Origin: an uncultured Bacteroidales bacterium
GTDB lineage: Bacteria > Bacteroidota > Bacteroidia > Bacteroidales > Bacteroidaceae
DNA: 64,000 nucleotides
Direction of reading: 5' to 3'
Assembly (NCBI GenBank): GCA_902781515.1
Contig: CACZJU010000008.1
Location: 28,756 to 92,755, forward strand
The position numbers and the translations under genes were made by a program. This document shows positions 40,157 through 51,198 of the stretch, piece after piece. The notes below the pieces were generated by a model. That model saw nothing but the letters and a program-made list of their open reading frames with translations, was not told the origin of the DNA and searched no databases. The stretch's first letter is position 1, and each line of letters starts with the position of its first letter.

Positions 40157-40484
40157 TGTTGATAAGTGTTGATAACGATGTGCAAAAGTAATAATAAATT
40201 TGCTATTACACGACCAGCCTTTGAAATTATCTACACTCAGTCAAAATTATTACACAATATCAACACTATTTTACTGAGTTTTCAACCTCGAAAAGAAAAA
40301 TATTTCTTAACTTTGCGGTTATCTACAAGCGTTGATAACTTTCTGCATCTGTATAATATCACTCTAATATATAATACGATAGGAGATAAATGAAATTGTA
40401 AATAACCAAGTGAACAGAATATGCTCTAAATACAATAACTTAAATACCAAATATTTTGGTAAAAACTTATCTACACTATCAACA
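40157..40484. other. candidate replication origin (cluster of DnaA-box-like sequences)
   Basis: The 413-bp gap between the SpoU gene and nadA has five exact TTATC(A/T)ACA nonamers: minus strand at 40157-40165 and 40167-40175, plus strand at 40227-40235, 40319-40327 and 40467-40475. One-mismatch copies lie at 40257, 40330 and 40476. These match the DnaA box consensus TTATCCACA closely. The gap is very A+T-rich, with runs suited to unwinding (TAATATATAATAC), and the genes on each side point away from it. No RNA gene or open frame is seen in it; a promoter-like TAACTTTGC lies at 40308-40316. There is no dnaA nearby. Confidence 0.6.
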
Positions 40485-40546
40485 CGCAATCATCATCATC
40501 AATAGATTCTTTTAATTTAAATAAATAATAAAAATATAATAATCTT

Positions 40547-41542
40547 ATGTTGACAAAAGAAGAATGGACAGCTAAGGGATATGTGGATGAACCCATCCCA
40601 GAGGGTATTGACCTGAAGGCCGAAATACGTCGTATGGCTCGCGAGAAGAATGCAGTCATTATGGCTCACTATTATGTCAGCGGCGAGATTCAGGACCTTG
40701 CCGACTTTGTTGGCGACTCGCTGGCTCTGGCTCAGCAGGCAGCAAAGACCGATGCCAAGATAATAGTGATGTGTGGTGTGCACTTCATGGGTGAAACGAA
40801 TAAGATTCTTTGTCCAGACAAGACAGTTCTGGTGCCCGACCTCAATGCCACATGCTCTTTGGCTGAAAGTTGTCCTGCCGATGAGTTCAAGAAGTTTGTG
40901 GAGGCTCATCCCGATCATACTGTCATCAGTTATGTCAATACCACTGCTGCCACAAAGGCCGTTACTGATGTAGTTGTAACGAGCGGCAATGCACGTCAGA
41001 TAGTAGAGTCACTGCCCAAGGATGAGAAGATAATCTTCGGACCTGACCAGAACTTGGGTAATTACATTAATTCTATTACAGGCCGACAGATGATTCTGTG
41101 GAATGGTGCCTGTCACGTTCACGAGAAGTTCTCTCTTGAGAAGATACTGGAACTGAAGCGTCAGCATCCGGAGGCAAAGATACTGGTGCATCCTGAATGC
41201 AAAGGACCTGTGGTGAGAGTTGCCGATAAGGTTGGCAGTACTGCTGCTTTGCTGAAGTTTGCCATTAACGACGACGCTACAGAGTTCATAGTTGCTACTG
41301 AAAGCGGAATATTGCACGAAATGCAGAAGCGCTGTCCTGAGAAGACATTCATTCCTGCTCCTCCTAACGACAGTACTTGTGCTTGCAACGAATGCAACTA
41401 TATGAAGCTGATTACTCTTCAGAAGCTCTATAACTGTCTGAAGTATGAGTGGCCTCAAGTGGAAGTGGAGCCTGAAATTGCTGAAAAAGCCATTCGCCCC
41501 ATCAACCGTATGCTCGAAATCTCTGCCCGCCTCGGCCTCTAA
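40547..41542 (+). CDS. nadA: quinolinate synthase A
   Basis: NadA condenses iminoaspartate with dihydroxyacetone phosphate to quinolinate and carries a [4Fe-4S] cluster. The 331-residue protein has NAVIMAHYYVSGEIQDLADFVGDSLALAQ, the cluster cysteines in VMCGVHFMGET, NGACHVHEKF and the C-terminal CACNECNYMK, and ATESGILHEMQKRCPEKTFIPAPP. Its partner nadB lies 10 kb away in this window rather than next to it. Its 5' side is the putative origin region; a tandem TCTCAACTCTAAAC microrepeat follows the stop. Confidence 0.97.
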   Translation: MLTKEEWTAKGYVDEPIPEGIDLKAEIRRMAREKNAVIMAHYYVSGEIQDLADFVGDSLALAQQAAKTDAKIIVMCGVHFMGETNKILCPDKTVLVPDLNATCSLAESCPADEFKKFVEAHPDHTVISYVNTTAATKAVTDVVVTSGNARQIVESLPKDEKIIFGPDQNLGNYINSITGRQMILWNGACHVHEKFSLEKILELKRQHPEAKILVHPECKGPVVRVADKVGSTAALLKFAINDDATEFIVATESGILHEMQKRCPEKTFIPAPPNDSTCACNECNYMKLITLQKLYNCLKYEWPQVEVEPEIAEKAIRPINRMLEISARLGL

Positions 41543-41595
41543 TCTCTCAACTCTAAACTCTCAACTCTAATCTCTCAACTCTAAACTCTCAAACA
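41543..41595. repeat. tandem CTCTAAA/CTCTCAA microrepeat
   Basis: About seven 7-bp units (TCTCAAC, TCTAAAC, TCTCAAC, TCTAATC and so on) fill the whole gap between the nadA stop and the GTG start of the antiporter gene. The same unit appears in the ResB-CcsA coding linker (4216-4256) and at 46486-46518. Confidence 0.75.
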
Positions 41596-41598
41596 GGG

Positions 41599-43809
41599 GT
41601 GTCTCAACTAATAGCCGACCTTGCCCTAATACTTATTGTAGCAGGCATCACCACTATTATATTCAAGCGACTCAAGCAGCCGCTTGTCTTGGGCTACATT
41701 CTTGCTGGTTTTCTGGCAGGTCCCAATATGTCGTATATGCCAAGCATACAGGATAAGGAAAGCATAGAGGTGTGGAGTCAGATAGGTGTCATATTCCTTA
41801 TGTTCTCGCTTGGATTGGAATTTTCGTTCAAGAAGATTCTCAAGGGAGGCCCTTCGCCCATCATAGCAGCTTGTTTCATTATGTTTGCTATGTGGGGAAT
41901 GGGATGTGGTGTGGGATACCTTATGAACTGGTCGCCAACGGATTGTATGTTTGTTGGTGGAATGCTGGCAATGTCCAGTACCACAATCATTTACAAGGCA
42001 TTCGACGATATGGGTCTGCTCACACGTCGATTTGCCAGTAAGGTTATGTCCGTACTTATTTTCGAGGATATTCTTGGCATCGTGGTGATGGTGCTGCTGT
42101 CTGCCCTTGCTGTCAGCAATAATCTTGAGGGTACTGATCTTATTGTCTCGCTCGTAAAGCTTGGCTTCTTCCTGCTGTTATGGTTCCTTGTGGGCATGTG
42201 GATTGTTCCTACATTCCTTCATAGCAATCGTTCATTTATAAATAAGGAAACTCTCGTAATAGTAAGTATCGGTCTTTGTTTCCTTATGGTGGTGGTTGCC
42301 GACAGTGTTGGCTACAGTTCTGCTTTGGGAGCATTTATGATGGGCAGCATATTAGCAGAAACACTTGAGGCAGAACGAATAGATTCTGCCATTTCATCGA
42401 TAAAAGACCTCTTCGGAGCCATCTTCTTTGTATCTGTCGGAATGATGGTTTCGCCTTCACAACTCGTTGAGTATTGGATTCCTATAGTAGTATTGGTATT
42501 TGCCATTCTTATAGGACAGGCTGTGTTTGGAACCATAGGCTATCTACTTTCCGGAAGCAGTCGCAGCGATGCTCTTATGAGTGGTTTTTCAATGGCTCAG
42601 ATAGGTGAGTTTGCATTCATCATAGCTGCCTTGGGCGAATCGCTTCACGTTACTGACGGTTTTCTTATGCCCATAGTCGTTGCTACCAGTATCATTACCA
42701 CCTTCCTTACTCCGTACATGATAAAACTGGCTGCAAAGCTTAGTACAAGTATAAAGCCTGAAGAACCGCAAGTGAAGAAGCGTGGAGGACGTAAGAGTCA
42801 GCCCATACTTACTGTAAACGAAACATTAAAGACATTCATTAAAAAGTTGGTATTACAAACCACTATCTACAGTGTTCTCTCCATTGCCGTTGTTTCATTG
42901 GTGTTTGTATCGCTATTGGTTGCTTGTCGGCATTTGTTTGGTCATTGGGTAGGCAATGCTGTTTGTGGTGTGCTCGTATTGTTGCTGCTGGCTCCTCTGG
43001 TGCGTCCTATTATAATGAGGAATAATACTTCGCGCGAAGCAAATGCCCTCAGAAAGCAAGGTCGCTGGTATGCTTTTCTTGTTAATTTCACCATATTCGT
43101 CCGCTTTGCCTTTGTAGTAAATATTGTTTTCTATGTAATAGAATTCCTTTCTCCCCTACCTTGGATGTTGCACATAGTGGTTGCTGTTGTTATTGTATAT
43201 GCCATTATGCGCAGTATGTGGATAAGAAAGATAAGCATTCGCATAGAGAATACTTTCCTTGAGAATCTCAACAGGCGCGAGGAATCAAGCGGTCCTGCCT
43301 ATGCCCGTAAGCTGAAAGGTCGCGACTTGCATATTGCCAGACTTTCTATTCCTATGGGAAGCAATTGGAGCGGTAAGACATTGGCTCAACTGAAGATTGG
43401 AGGTAGTAATGGCGTGCATGTGGCTGCAATAGTTCGTGATCACAATCGTCTGAATGTTCCTGGTGGCAGTTCTATGCTCTTTCCAGGTGATATTATAGAG
43501 GTTGTAGGTGACGACCAAAGCATCGAACAATTCAAGCAACGAATGACGGCTGAGGTGTGTAATGAAAGAGACATCGTAGCCGAATCTATGGAACTGCAGG
43601 CAATAATGGTCAGCAATGAGAGCACAATGGTTGGAAAACTGATTAAGGATAGTAGCATTCGAGCTGAATATCGCTGTATGGTTGTGGGCAGCGAAGACCA
43701 GAAAGGAAACATGCATGTTACTGGTGCCGATCATCGTATTGTTCCAGGTGAAAAACTATGGATTGCAGGCACAAGTGCTTCGCTAGCATCGCTTCGGAAA
43801 GTCCTCTGA
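41599..43809 (+). CDS. CPA2-family cation:proton antiporter with two TrkA-C domains
   Basis: The 736-residue protein starts at GTG 41599 (MSQLIADLALILIVAGITT), with AGGG just before it. Residues 1-~385 are a Na+/H+ exchanger-type membrane domain of about 12 helices (QPLVLGYILAGFLAGPN, IGVIFLMFSLGLEFSFKKI, MLAMSSTTIIYKAFDD, LIFEDILGIVVMVLLS, SGFSMAQIGEFAFIIAALG). After a basic linker (KKRGGRKSQ) come further hydrophobic helices (~410-560) and two RCK-C/TrkA-C domains (~575-650 and ~665-736: GSNWSGKTLAQL, LFPGDIIEVVGDDQSIEQF; VPGEKLWIAGTSASL). It probably moves K+ or Na+ against protons under ligand control. The preferred ion is unknown. Confidence 0.92.
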   Translation: MSQLIADLALILIVAGITTIIFKRLKQPLVLGYILAGFLAGPNMSYMPSIQDKESIEVWSQIGVIFLMFSLGLEFSFKKILKGGPSPIIAACFIMFAMWGMGCGVGYLMNWSPTDCMFVGGMLAMSSTTIIYKAFDDMGLLTRRFASKVMSVLIFEDILGIVVMVLLSALAVSNNLEGTDLIVSLVKLGFFLLLWFLVGMWIVPTFLHSNRSFINKETLVIVSIGLCFLMVVVADSVGYSSALGAFMMGSILAETLEAERIDSAISSIKDLFGAIFFVSVGMMVSPSQLVEYWIPIVVLVFAILIGQAVFGTIGYLLSGSSRSDALMSGFSMAQIGEFAFIIAALGESLHVTDGFLMPIVVATSIITTFLTPYMIKLAAKLSTSIKPEEPQVKKRGGRKSQPILTVNETLKTFIKKLVLQTTIYSVLSIAVVSLVFVSLLVACRHLFGHWVGNAVCGVLVLLLLAPLVRPIIMRNNTSREANALRKQGRWYAFLVNFTIFVRFAFVVNIVFYVIEFLSPLPWMLHIVVAVVIVYAIMRSMWIRKISIRIENTFLENLNRREESSGPAYARKLKGRDLHIARLSIPMGSNWSGKTLAQLKIGGSNGVHVAAIVRDHNRLNVPGGSSMLFPGDIIEVVGDDQSIEQFKQRMTAEVCNERDIVAESMELQAIMVSNESTMVGKLIKDSSIRAEYRCMVVGSEDQKGNMHVTGADHRIVPGEKLWIAGTSASLASLRKVL

Positions 43810-43833
43810 TATGTTAAATAAATATTAAAGTGG

Positions 43834-43859
43834 TCCTCAGTGCATAATAGTGCTGAGGA
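43834..43859 (+). terminator. hairpin after the antiporter gene
   Basis: TCCTCAG and CTGAGGA form a 7-bp stem around a 12-base loop, 25 bp after the antiporter stop, followed by TTATTTTATAA. It is a modest terminator candidate and lies just before the next promoter. Confidence 0.5.
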
Positions 43860-43867
43860 TTATTTTA

Positions 43868-43876
43868 TAACTTTGC
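43868..43876 (+). promoter_or_regulatory. -7 promoter element of the SIMPL gene
   Basis: TAACTTTGC, 27 bases before the ATG at 43904, with GAGGAAAT just before the start codon acting as a possible ribosome site. Confidence 0.6.
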
Positions 43877-43903
43877 CTCACTAACCAATAAAAATGAGGA
43901 AAT

Positions 43904-44611
43904 ATGAAAGAACAAAAACATTTGTTTGCAGCTTTAGTGCTTGCATTGGGAATGGTAGCGATGGGATGGATTGTTGGCAACAGCATTGAGCGTTTCAAGA
44001 CACTCGACCGCCACATCACAGTTAAAGGACTTTCCGAGCGCGAGGTTCCTGCCAATAAAGTAACTTGGCCTTTGCTGTACAAGGAACTTGGTAATGACCC
44101 ATCGGAGATGTACGAACTCATAGAGAAGAAGAACGAAAAGCTTGTAAGTTTCCTTAAGGCTGCAGGTCTTACCGATAACGAGATAAGTGTGAATCCTCCA
44201 ACCATACGCGACCGTCAGGCAGATAACTATGGCAACGAGATAATGACTTATCGCTATAAGGCTTCGTGCGTGATAACAGTTACCTCAACAGATGTAGACA
44301 AGGTGCGTCAGCTTATGCGTCGTCAGTCGGAACTGATGAAGCAAGGCATTGCTTTGGTGAGTGAGGAATACGGTGATCAGACCATCCGTTACGAATATAC
44401 AGGACTCACCGACATCAAATCGGAAATGGTGCAGGAGGCTATGACTAATGCCAAAGCCACTGCCGAGCAGTTTGCAAAGGATGCAAATGCTAAACTGAAT
44501 GGTGTAATAAGTGCTCAGCAGGGTCAGTTCAGTATTGAGGACCGCGACCAGAACACTCCTTACATCAAACGCATCCGTGTGGTAAATACGGTTGAATATG
44601 CTATAAAATAG
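43904..44611 (+). CDS. SIMPL-domain (DUF541) envelope protein
   Basis: A 235-residue protein with an N-terminal membrane anchor or uncleaved signal (FAALVLALGMVAMGWIVGNSI) and a SIMPL domain: HITVKGLSEREVPANKVTWPLLYK, FLKAAGLTDNEISVNPPTIRDRQ, YKASCVITVTSTDVDKVRQLMRR and EAMTNAKATAEQFAKDANAKLNGVISAQQGQFSI. SIMPL proteins include oxidative-stress protein BP26 and the mammalian IRAK-binding SIMPL; their molecular role is unclear. It is convergent with the xylanase gene, with one base between their ends. Confidence 0.9.
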   Translation: MKEQKHLFAALVLALGMVAMGWIVGNSIERFKTLDRHITVKGLSEREVPANKVTWPLLYKELGNDPSEMYELIEKKNEKLVSFLKAAGLTDNEISVNPPTIRDRQADNYGNEIMTYRYKASCVITVTSTDVDKVRQLMRRQSELMKQGIALVSEEYGDQTIRYEYTGLTDIKSEMVQEAMTNAKATAEQFAKDANAKLNGVISAQQGQFSIEDRDQNTPYIKRIRVVNTVEYAIK

Positions 44612-44612
44612 A

Positions 44613-46518
<1,906 letters not shown>

Positions 46519-46520
46519 CT

Positions 46521-48611
46521 TTACTTCACTTCCTCCCACTTCAGGACTGCGCCGTTACGACGACCTGGGTCAGCACCTGTGTAGTCCATAGAATAGGGAC
46601 TGCCTGTTGTAGGACTCTTTCCTAAATATCTGTGATTGCGAAGCGACAAGAGCATGAACTGTCCGTCGAGATAGTCCTGCCAAAGAAATTCCTCAGCTTT
46701 TTCTAAATTGTTAGTCATACGTACATCGCCTGCAATACCAAAGCCAGAGCACATCAGGTATCGGCCGTCTTCACACTGCACCACTACCTTTCCTTGTCCA
46801 CGGTCAATGAGGCGGAAGTGTGTCAGCTTCGAATCGCGGTCAGTATCGTAAAGTACTCCATGAGTTGTAGCCTCAGCAAAGCGGTTATTGGCAAGATTGC
46901 GAATGCGGAATGTCTTACCATATGGAATATTCTTTGAGCGGTCGGCTTTGGGTTCATCTACTGTGAAGTTATCGAACTCAGCATATCCGCCTTCGTTTCC
47001 TTTATGATTGAAGGCAAATAGAGCATGACGTGAGCCTTGGAACGAAATAAGTTGATATGAGAGCACCATTTCAGGACCTACCTGTGTGAATGTGCTTCCA
47101 TCTATTGAATATTCGTAGTGTCCCTTATCATTATCATAGTCACCTACAAAACGGAGATACAATTTCAATGGATTATTAATAGCTACGTCTGTTGTATCGT
47201 TCGTCAATTGTTCGAAGCAACGCAATGTAAGTTGCTTACCATCTTTCACTACACCTATCCACGAACAAGGCACATTGATGTTGCCCAACCCAGCCACATC
47301 ACCATCTTTCATTCCAGCTGTGAAGAGCTCTACTGTGGCAATGCTGGTGGGACCAATGACACGTTGTGTAAGACTGTTGCGTGCCCACATCAACTGTTCG
47401 GCAGGTAGAGCTGTCAGGCGCAGACGACCTTTCTTCAGACTCCATTTCTTGTCATCTGGATTATGGTTCCATTGCCACACACGTCCCAACTGTTTTCCAT
47501 CGAAGTTCTCACAGCGGTTGTATGGAGCGTGTCTGGTTGGTTGCGACTCAGTAGCAACAGACGGAATATTGGGCTTGAACCAGGTGCGTGGAGCACGACC
47601 AAGATTTCCTTCAAGTCCAAGCATAGGCCATCCATCCTTCCAGATTATTGGAGCAAGTGTTGTTGTGCGTCCGATAGAGTGGAAATCCATCATCAGCAGA
47701 GCCCACCACTGTCCTGTCTGGTCTTCTACAATACCACCCTGATGAATGTTGGTACAAGCTGTAGCATCGAAGTTAGCTGGAGATATGCCGAATTTGGTAC
47801 CGTCGGGCATTATACGACCTCTGACTTGCGTCATAGGAGCAGGATGATAACCAAAGGTTTCATCGGCAGTAATGGTAATAGTTTCGTATGGTCCCCAGAT
47901 ATTCTTTGAGCGGGAGCACAAAGTACGTCCGTTTGGTTTATAGTCTGTGCTGATGAGATAGTACATACCATTTATCTTGTACATATGGTGTCCCTCACCC
48001 ACAGCATTTCCTTCAGGAATGATTGTGCGTTCTGTTTCCTCTTTAGGACCACTCATATCAGGCTCTAGTTCAGTACATTTTACTTCTCCGTAGCCGTGAA
48101 TGGCATATATTTTACCATCATCGTCGAAGAGAACTGAAAGGTCATAGATGCGCCCCTTCATATTGTGGTGTTCCCAAGGACCGCGTATATCTGTTGCCGT
48201 ATAGCATTGCAGGCCCTTACCGTTAATGTTGGAGAAAACGTAGAACTTGCCGTTGGCATATCGTATTGCAGGTGCCCATATACCTTGTCCGTATATCTCC
48301 TTGTGATTGCGAAGCGAGAATGCATCGTCATCGAAGTCGAAACGTGGAAAACAATATGAGATATTTTCCCAGTTGACAAGGTCGCGTGAGTGTAAAATAA
48401 CAAGTCCGGGTACACTGTGCATAGTGGTTCCTGCCAGGTAGTAATCATCGCCTACACGTAGAATATCTGGGTCTGAAAACTCATCGTAGAACAGAGGGTT
48501 AGTGAATGTACCATTACCATTATCAGCCGTCCACGACTGTTGTGCATTGATGGATAGTGTGCAATTAGCCAAGCACAGCAATGCAATAACTATTTTTCTA
48601 TAATTCTTCAT
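46521..48611 (-). CDS. secreted GH43 glycosidase (beta-xylosidase/arabinofuranosidase type)
   Basis: A 696-residue exported protein (signal peptide MKNYRKIVIALLCLANCTLSINA). The five-bladed GH43 domain occupies ~30-330 with catalytic Asp in FSDPDILRVGDDYYLAGTTM, pKa-setting Asp in RIYDLSVLFDDDGKIYAIHG and acid Glu in NAVGEGHHMYKINGMYYL. Residues ~365-555 resemble the concanavalin-like C-terminal domain of GH43 xylosidases (WQWNHNPDDKKWSL, GDYDNDKGHYEYSIDG, AEFDNFTVDEP). The last ~125 residues (TFRIRNLANNRFAE, VVVQCEDGRYLMCSGFG, LLSLRNHRYLGKSP) look like a fascin- or RICIN-like carbohydrate-binding module. It would debranch or trim arabinoxylan with the xylanase downstream. No SusC/SusD pair is seen. 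Confidence 0.92.
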   Translation of the reverse strand: MKNYRKIVIALLCLANCTLSINAQQSWTADNGNGTFTNPLFYDEFSDPDILRVGDDYYLAGTTMHSVPGLVILHSRDLVNWENISYCFPRFDFDDDAFSLRNHKEIYGQGIWAPAIRYANGKFYVFSNINGKGLQCYTATDIRGPWEHHNMKGRIYDLSVLFDDDGKIYAIHGYGEVKCTELEPDMSGPKEETERTIIPEGNAVGEGHHMYKINGMYYLISTDYKPNGRTLCSRSKNIWGPYETITITADETFGYHPAPMTQVRGRIMPDGTKFGISPANFDATACTNIHQGGIVEDQTGQWWALLMMDFHSIGRTTTLAPIIWKDGWPMLGLEGNLGRAPRTWFKPNIPSVATESQPTRHAPYNRCENFDGKQLGRVWQWNHNPDDKKWSLKKGRLRLTALPAEQLMWARNSLTQRVIGPTSIATVELFTAGMKDGDVAGLGNINVPCSWIGVVKDGKQLTLRCFEQLTNDTTDVAINNPLKLYLRFVGDYDNDKGHYEYSIDGSTFTQVGPEMVLSYQLISFQGSRHALFAFNHKGNEGGYAEFDNFTVDEPKADRSKNIPYGKTFRIRNLANNRFAEATTHGVLYDTDRDSKLTHFRLIDRGQGKVVVQCEDGRYLMCSGFGIAGDVRMTNNLEKAEEFLWQDYLDGQFMLLSLRNHRYLGKSPTTGSPYSMDYTGADPGRRNGAVLKWEEVK

Positions 48612-48641
48612 TTTTAACTCTTAATTCTTAATTATTCAGTA

Positions 48642-49877
48642 TTATCCTCTCTTCTTCATAACAGCATTTACCACGCGGATGCTAGATACGAGTTTGTCTG
48701 TTGAGGTGAACACATCTACATTCCACACATGACTCGAACGACCTAAGTGGACAGGAGTGCAGACAGCACGAACGGTATCACCTTCAAGGGCACTGCTTAC
48801 ATGGTTGCCGCTGACCTGCATTCCTACTACTGTCTCGTCAGGCTGACAGGCAATCATAGAGCCTAATCCAGCAACTGTTTCTGCCAGAGCCAGAGTTGCT
48901 CCTCCGTGCAGTATTCCGAATGGCTGGCGTGTACGATGGTCAACAGGCATTGTAGCCTCAACACGTTCGGCACTTGCAAATGTGTATTGTATGCCTAAGT
49001 TACCCATAAGTGTAGAACCACTTTGTGCATTCATGGCATCTATAGGTATGTCGGCAACTCTCACTTCCTTCATGATGGCCTTTTCTATTGCTAATGCCGC
49101 TCCGTCGTTGTCATTGTCGAGAGTAGTGAAATCGGCACAGCGGCGTACTGCGGCTGTTGCGTTAGCCATAGCTATTCCTGTGCCAGCCATCTGTATCATA
49201 TTTACATCTGCTTCGCCGTCACCTATTGCCAGCACTTCACTCATCTGTATTCCCATCTTCTGCACAAGGGCACTCATGGCGTAGCTTTTGCCCACCTGAT
49301 AGCCTACAATCTCAAGATAATAGGGATTTGAGTGAATGGTGTCCATCACACCAGCAAGATGGCGCTGCATATGTTCTTCAAGACTTGAAAGTGCTTCTTC
49401 ATCGTCGCTTACAAGCATTATCTCTGCTGGCCAATCGTCTATTGCAATGGAAAGTACATCGTCTTGTCTCAAAGTCATTCCGTTCATCTCGGCTTCATCA
49501 ATGATGTGAGGATTACTGATGTCTGTAGATACAACCTCATTACCATCGTAATAGGCCATAGTGAGGCCCATCTTCTTGGCTTTCTTCTCGAGATATGGCA
49601 CCATCTGAGGATCTATGCGGCGCTCAAAGATGATTTGACCAGTCTTGGCTTCCATCACCTGTGCTCCGTTGTACGAGATAATGTATCCCTCATAGACACC
49701 CAGGTCAATGGCTTTGGCCAAGGGCAGTATTCCATAGGTGGGACGACCACTTGCCAGAGCTACCCGTATGCCCATTTGTTGTACCCTGCGCAGAGTCTGA
49801 ACCGTGCGCTTTGTCACTTCGCGGTTGCTGTTGAGCAATGTTCCATCGACATCGAGAACAATGAGTTTGTACTTCAT
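48642..49877 (-). CDS. HAD phosphatase (Cof type) fused to a PaaI/MenI-like hotdog thioesterase
   Basis: Residues 1-~270 form a Cof-type HAD phosphatase: LIVLDVDGTLLNSNREVTKRTVQTLR (DxDGT), VALASGRPTYG, QKMGIQMSEVLAIGDGEADVNMIQMAGTGIAMANA. Residues ~280-411 are a hotdog thioesterase: SGSTLMGNLGIQYTFASAERVEATMPVDHRTRQPFGILHGGATLALAET with the catalytic-loop GILHGG, and VVGMQVSGNHVSSALEGDTVRAVC. The hotdog part resembles 1,4-dihydroxy-2-naphthoyl-CoA hydrolase of menaquinone synthesis. The reading frame is continuous across the junction (ADIPIDAMNAQSG). Such a fusion is uncommon; the physiological link between the two activities is unknown. Confidence 0.88.
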   Translation of the reverse strand: MKYKLIVLDVDGTLLNSNREVTKRTVQTLRRVQQMGIRVALASGRPTYGILPLAKAIDLGVYEGYIISYNGAQVMEAKTGQIIFERRIDPQMVPYLEKKAKKMGLTMAYYDGNEVVSTDISNPHIIDEAEMNGMTLRQDDVLSIAIDDWPAEIMLVSDDEEALSSLEEHMQRHLAGVMDTIHSNPYYLEIVGYQVGKSYAMSALVQKMGIQMSEVLAIGDGEADVNMIQMAGTGIAMANATAAVRRCADFTTLDNDNDGAALAIEKAIMKEVRVADIPIDAMNAQSGSTLMGNLGIQYTFASAERVEATMPVDHRTRQPFGILHGGATLALAETVAGLGSMIACQPDETVVGMQVSGNHVSSALEGDTVRAVCTPVHLGRSSHVWNVDVFTSTDKLVSSIRVVNAVMKKRG

Positions 49878-49905
49878 AATATTGATATTTTAATACCTTA
49901 TTCTT

Positions 49906-51099
49906 TTATTTACTGCAGAGTGCTTCACAGACTTTATCTTGCCAGTCACGACCGTCACTTGCCTTGCTTATACCTTGATTAATAATACTGAAGACCAGAA
50001 TGTGTCCTTCAGGAGATGTGGCATAACCACTGAGACTGCTGACACCTGTGACTGTACCTGTTTTGGCGTGAACATTGCCTTGAGCAGCCGTTTTGCGCAT
50101 TCTGTTTTCAAGTGTTCCATCTACACCGGCTATGGGAAGCGATGGATATAGTGCCTGGCGTATGGAGTTGTTGTTCCAGGCAAGTTCAAGTAAACGTACA
50201 AGAAGCTCTGGTGATAAGTAATTATAGAGCGAGACACCACTTCCATCGGCTATCTGATAGTTGGCAGGTGTCAAACCTACCTTACTTATGAGTGCATCGA
50301 TATATCCTCTGGCATCTTTGCGTCCTGCTGGTCTTTTTCCACTGAGTGCTGCAAGTTGATAGAAGAGGCTTTCGGCATAGAAGTTGTCCGATTTCTTCAT
50401 CATTCTGGGTAATACCTGTCCGACGGTGTGGCTAATAGTGCACAGCACACGGGCATCTGTGGGACATTGTGCTTCCATAACCCTACTTTCATCGAGACCC
50501 TTCACACCAAGTGTCTCAAAGTCGGATAGCAGTTCCTGAGCGAAACGGTCCTTTTTGTCCACCATCAGCGGACGCAAGGGTGTTGTTTCATCGTCCCAGC
50601 ACCAGCCCCATCCTAAAATATCCTGAGACTTCATGCTTTGATCGAGCCTGAGTATGCCTGCAATGGAGTCTATTCCTGCCTCATGTAGTGCGTTTGCCAT
50701 TTTATAGACTTCTCCCTGTGCGAGCAGAGGATCCATTCCGCCTACAACACACAGGTCGCCCCAGAGCACACTATCGCGAACTTCGCCACTGATGAGCATG
50801 GTAGTGTTGATGGGACAGTCGGCACTGAGGTGATAGAGTGCAGATATTGCTGTCACTACCTTTTGATTGCTTGCCGGACGCATACGCTGACGATGATTGA
50901 GGCGATATAGGTCGCGCTGGGCTGTAAGGTCGCGCACATAAAGACCTATCTGTGTTGTCTCAAAAAGAGGCAGACTTGTCAGCGAATCCAACTTATGCTG
51001 CATGCGACCGGTCCATGTTGAATTGTCATCAGGTACTATATCGTTGGCTCCCACGCTCAGCGTGAAAAACAAGAAACTATAAAGTAAGTATTTACGCAT
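49906..51099 (-). CDS. dacB: D-alanyl-D-alanine carboxypeptidase/endopeptidase (PBP4, S13 family)
   Basis: A 397-residue exported penicillin-binding protein (signal MRKYLLYSFLFFTLSVGA). The serine peptidase motifs are complete: SxxK in MRPASNQKVV, SxN in MKKSDNFYAESL and KTG in VHAKTGTVTGVSSLSGYA. It is shorter than E. coli DacB (477), suggesting a reduced inserted domain. It trims peptidoglycan stem peptides or cross-links in the periplasm. It lies upstream of the HAD-thioesterase gene with a 28-bp gap. Confidence 0.93.
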   Translation of the reverse strand: MRKYLLYSFLFFTLSVGANDIVPDDNSTWTGRMQHKLDSLTSLPLFETTQIGLYVRDLTAQRDLYRLNHRQRMRPASNQKVVTAISALYHLSADCPINTTMLISGEVRDSVLWGDLCVVGGMDPLLAQGEVYKMANALHEAGIDSIAGILRLDQSMKSQDILGWGWCWDDETTPLRPLMVDKKDRFAQELLSDFETLGVKGLDESRVMEAQCPTDARVLCTISHTVGQVLPRMMKKSDNFYAESLFYQLAALSGKRPAGRKDARGYIDALISKVGLTPANYQIADGSGVSLYNYLSPELLVRLLELAWNNNSIRQALYPSLPIAGVDGTLENRMRKTAAQGNVHAKTGTVTGVSSLSGYATSPEGHILVFSIINQGISKASDGRDWQDKVCEALCSK

Positions 51100-51168
51100 A
51101 ATGTCTATGTTTTGGCGTAAAGGTACAAATTATTTGGCTATGTGGGGCTATGATTAACCTTTTTTATG

Positions 51169-51177
51169 TAATTTTGC
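51169..51177 (+). promoter_or_regulatory. -7 promoter element of nadB
   Basis: TAATTTTGC 21 bases before the nadB ATG. A properly spaced -33 element is not clear. Confidence 0.55.
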
Positions 51178-51198
51178 ATTCAGTAAAACATAAATACC

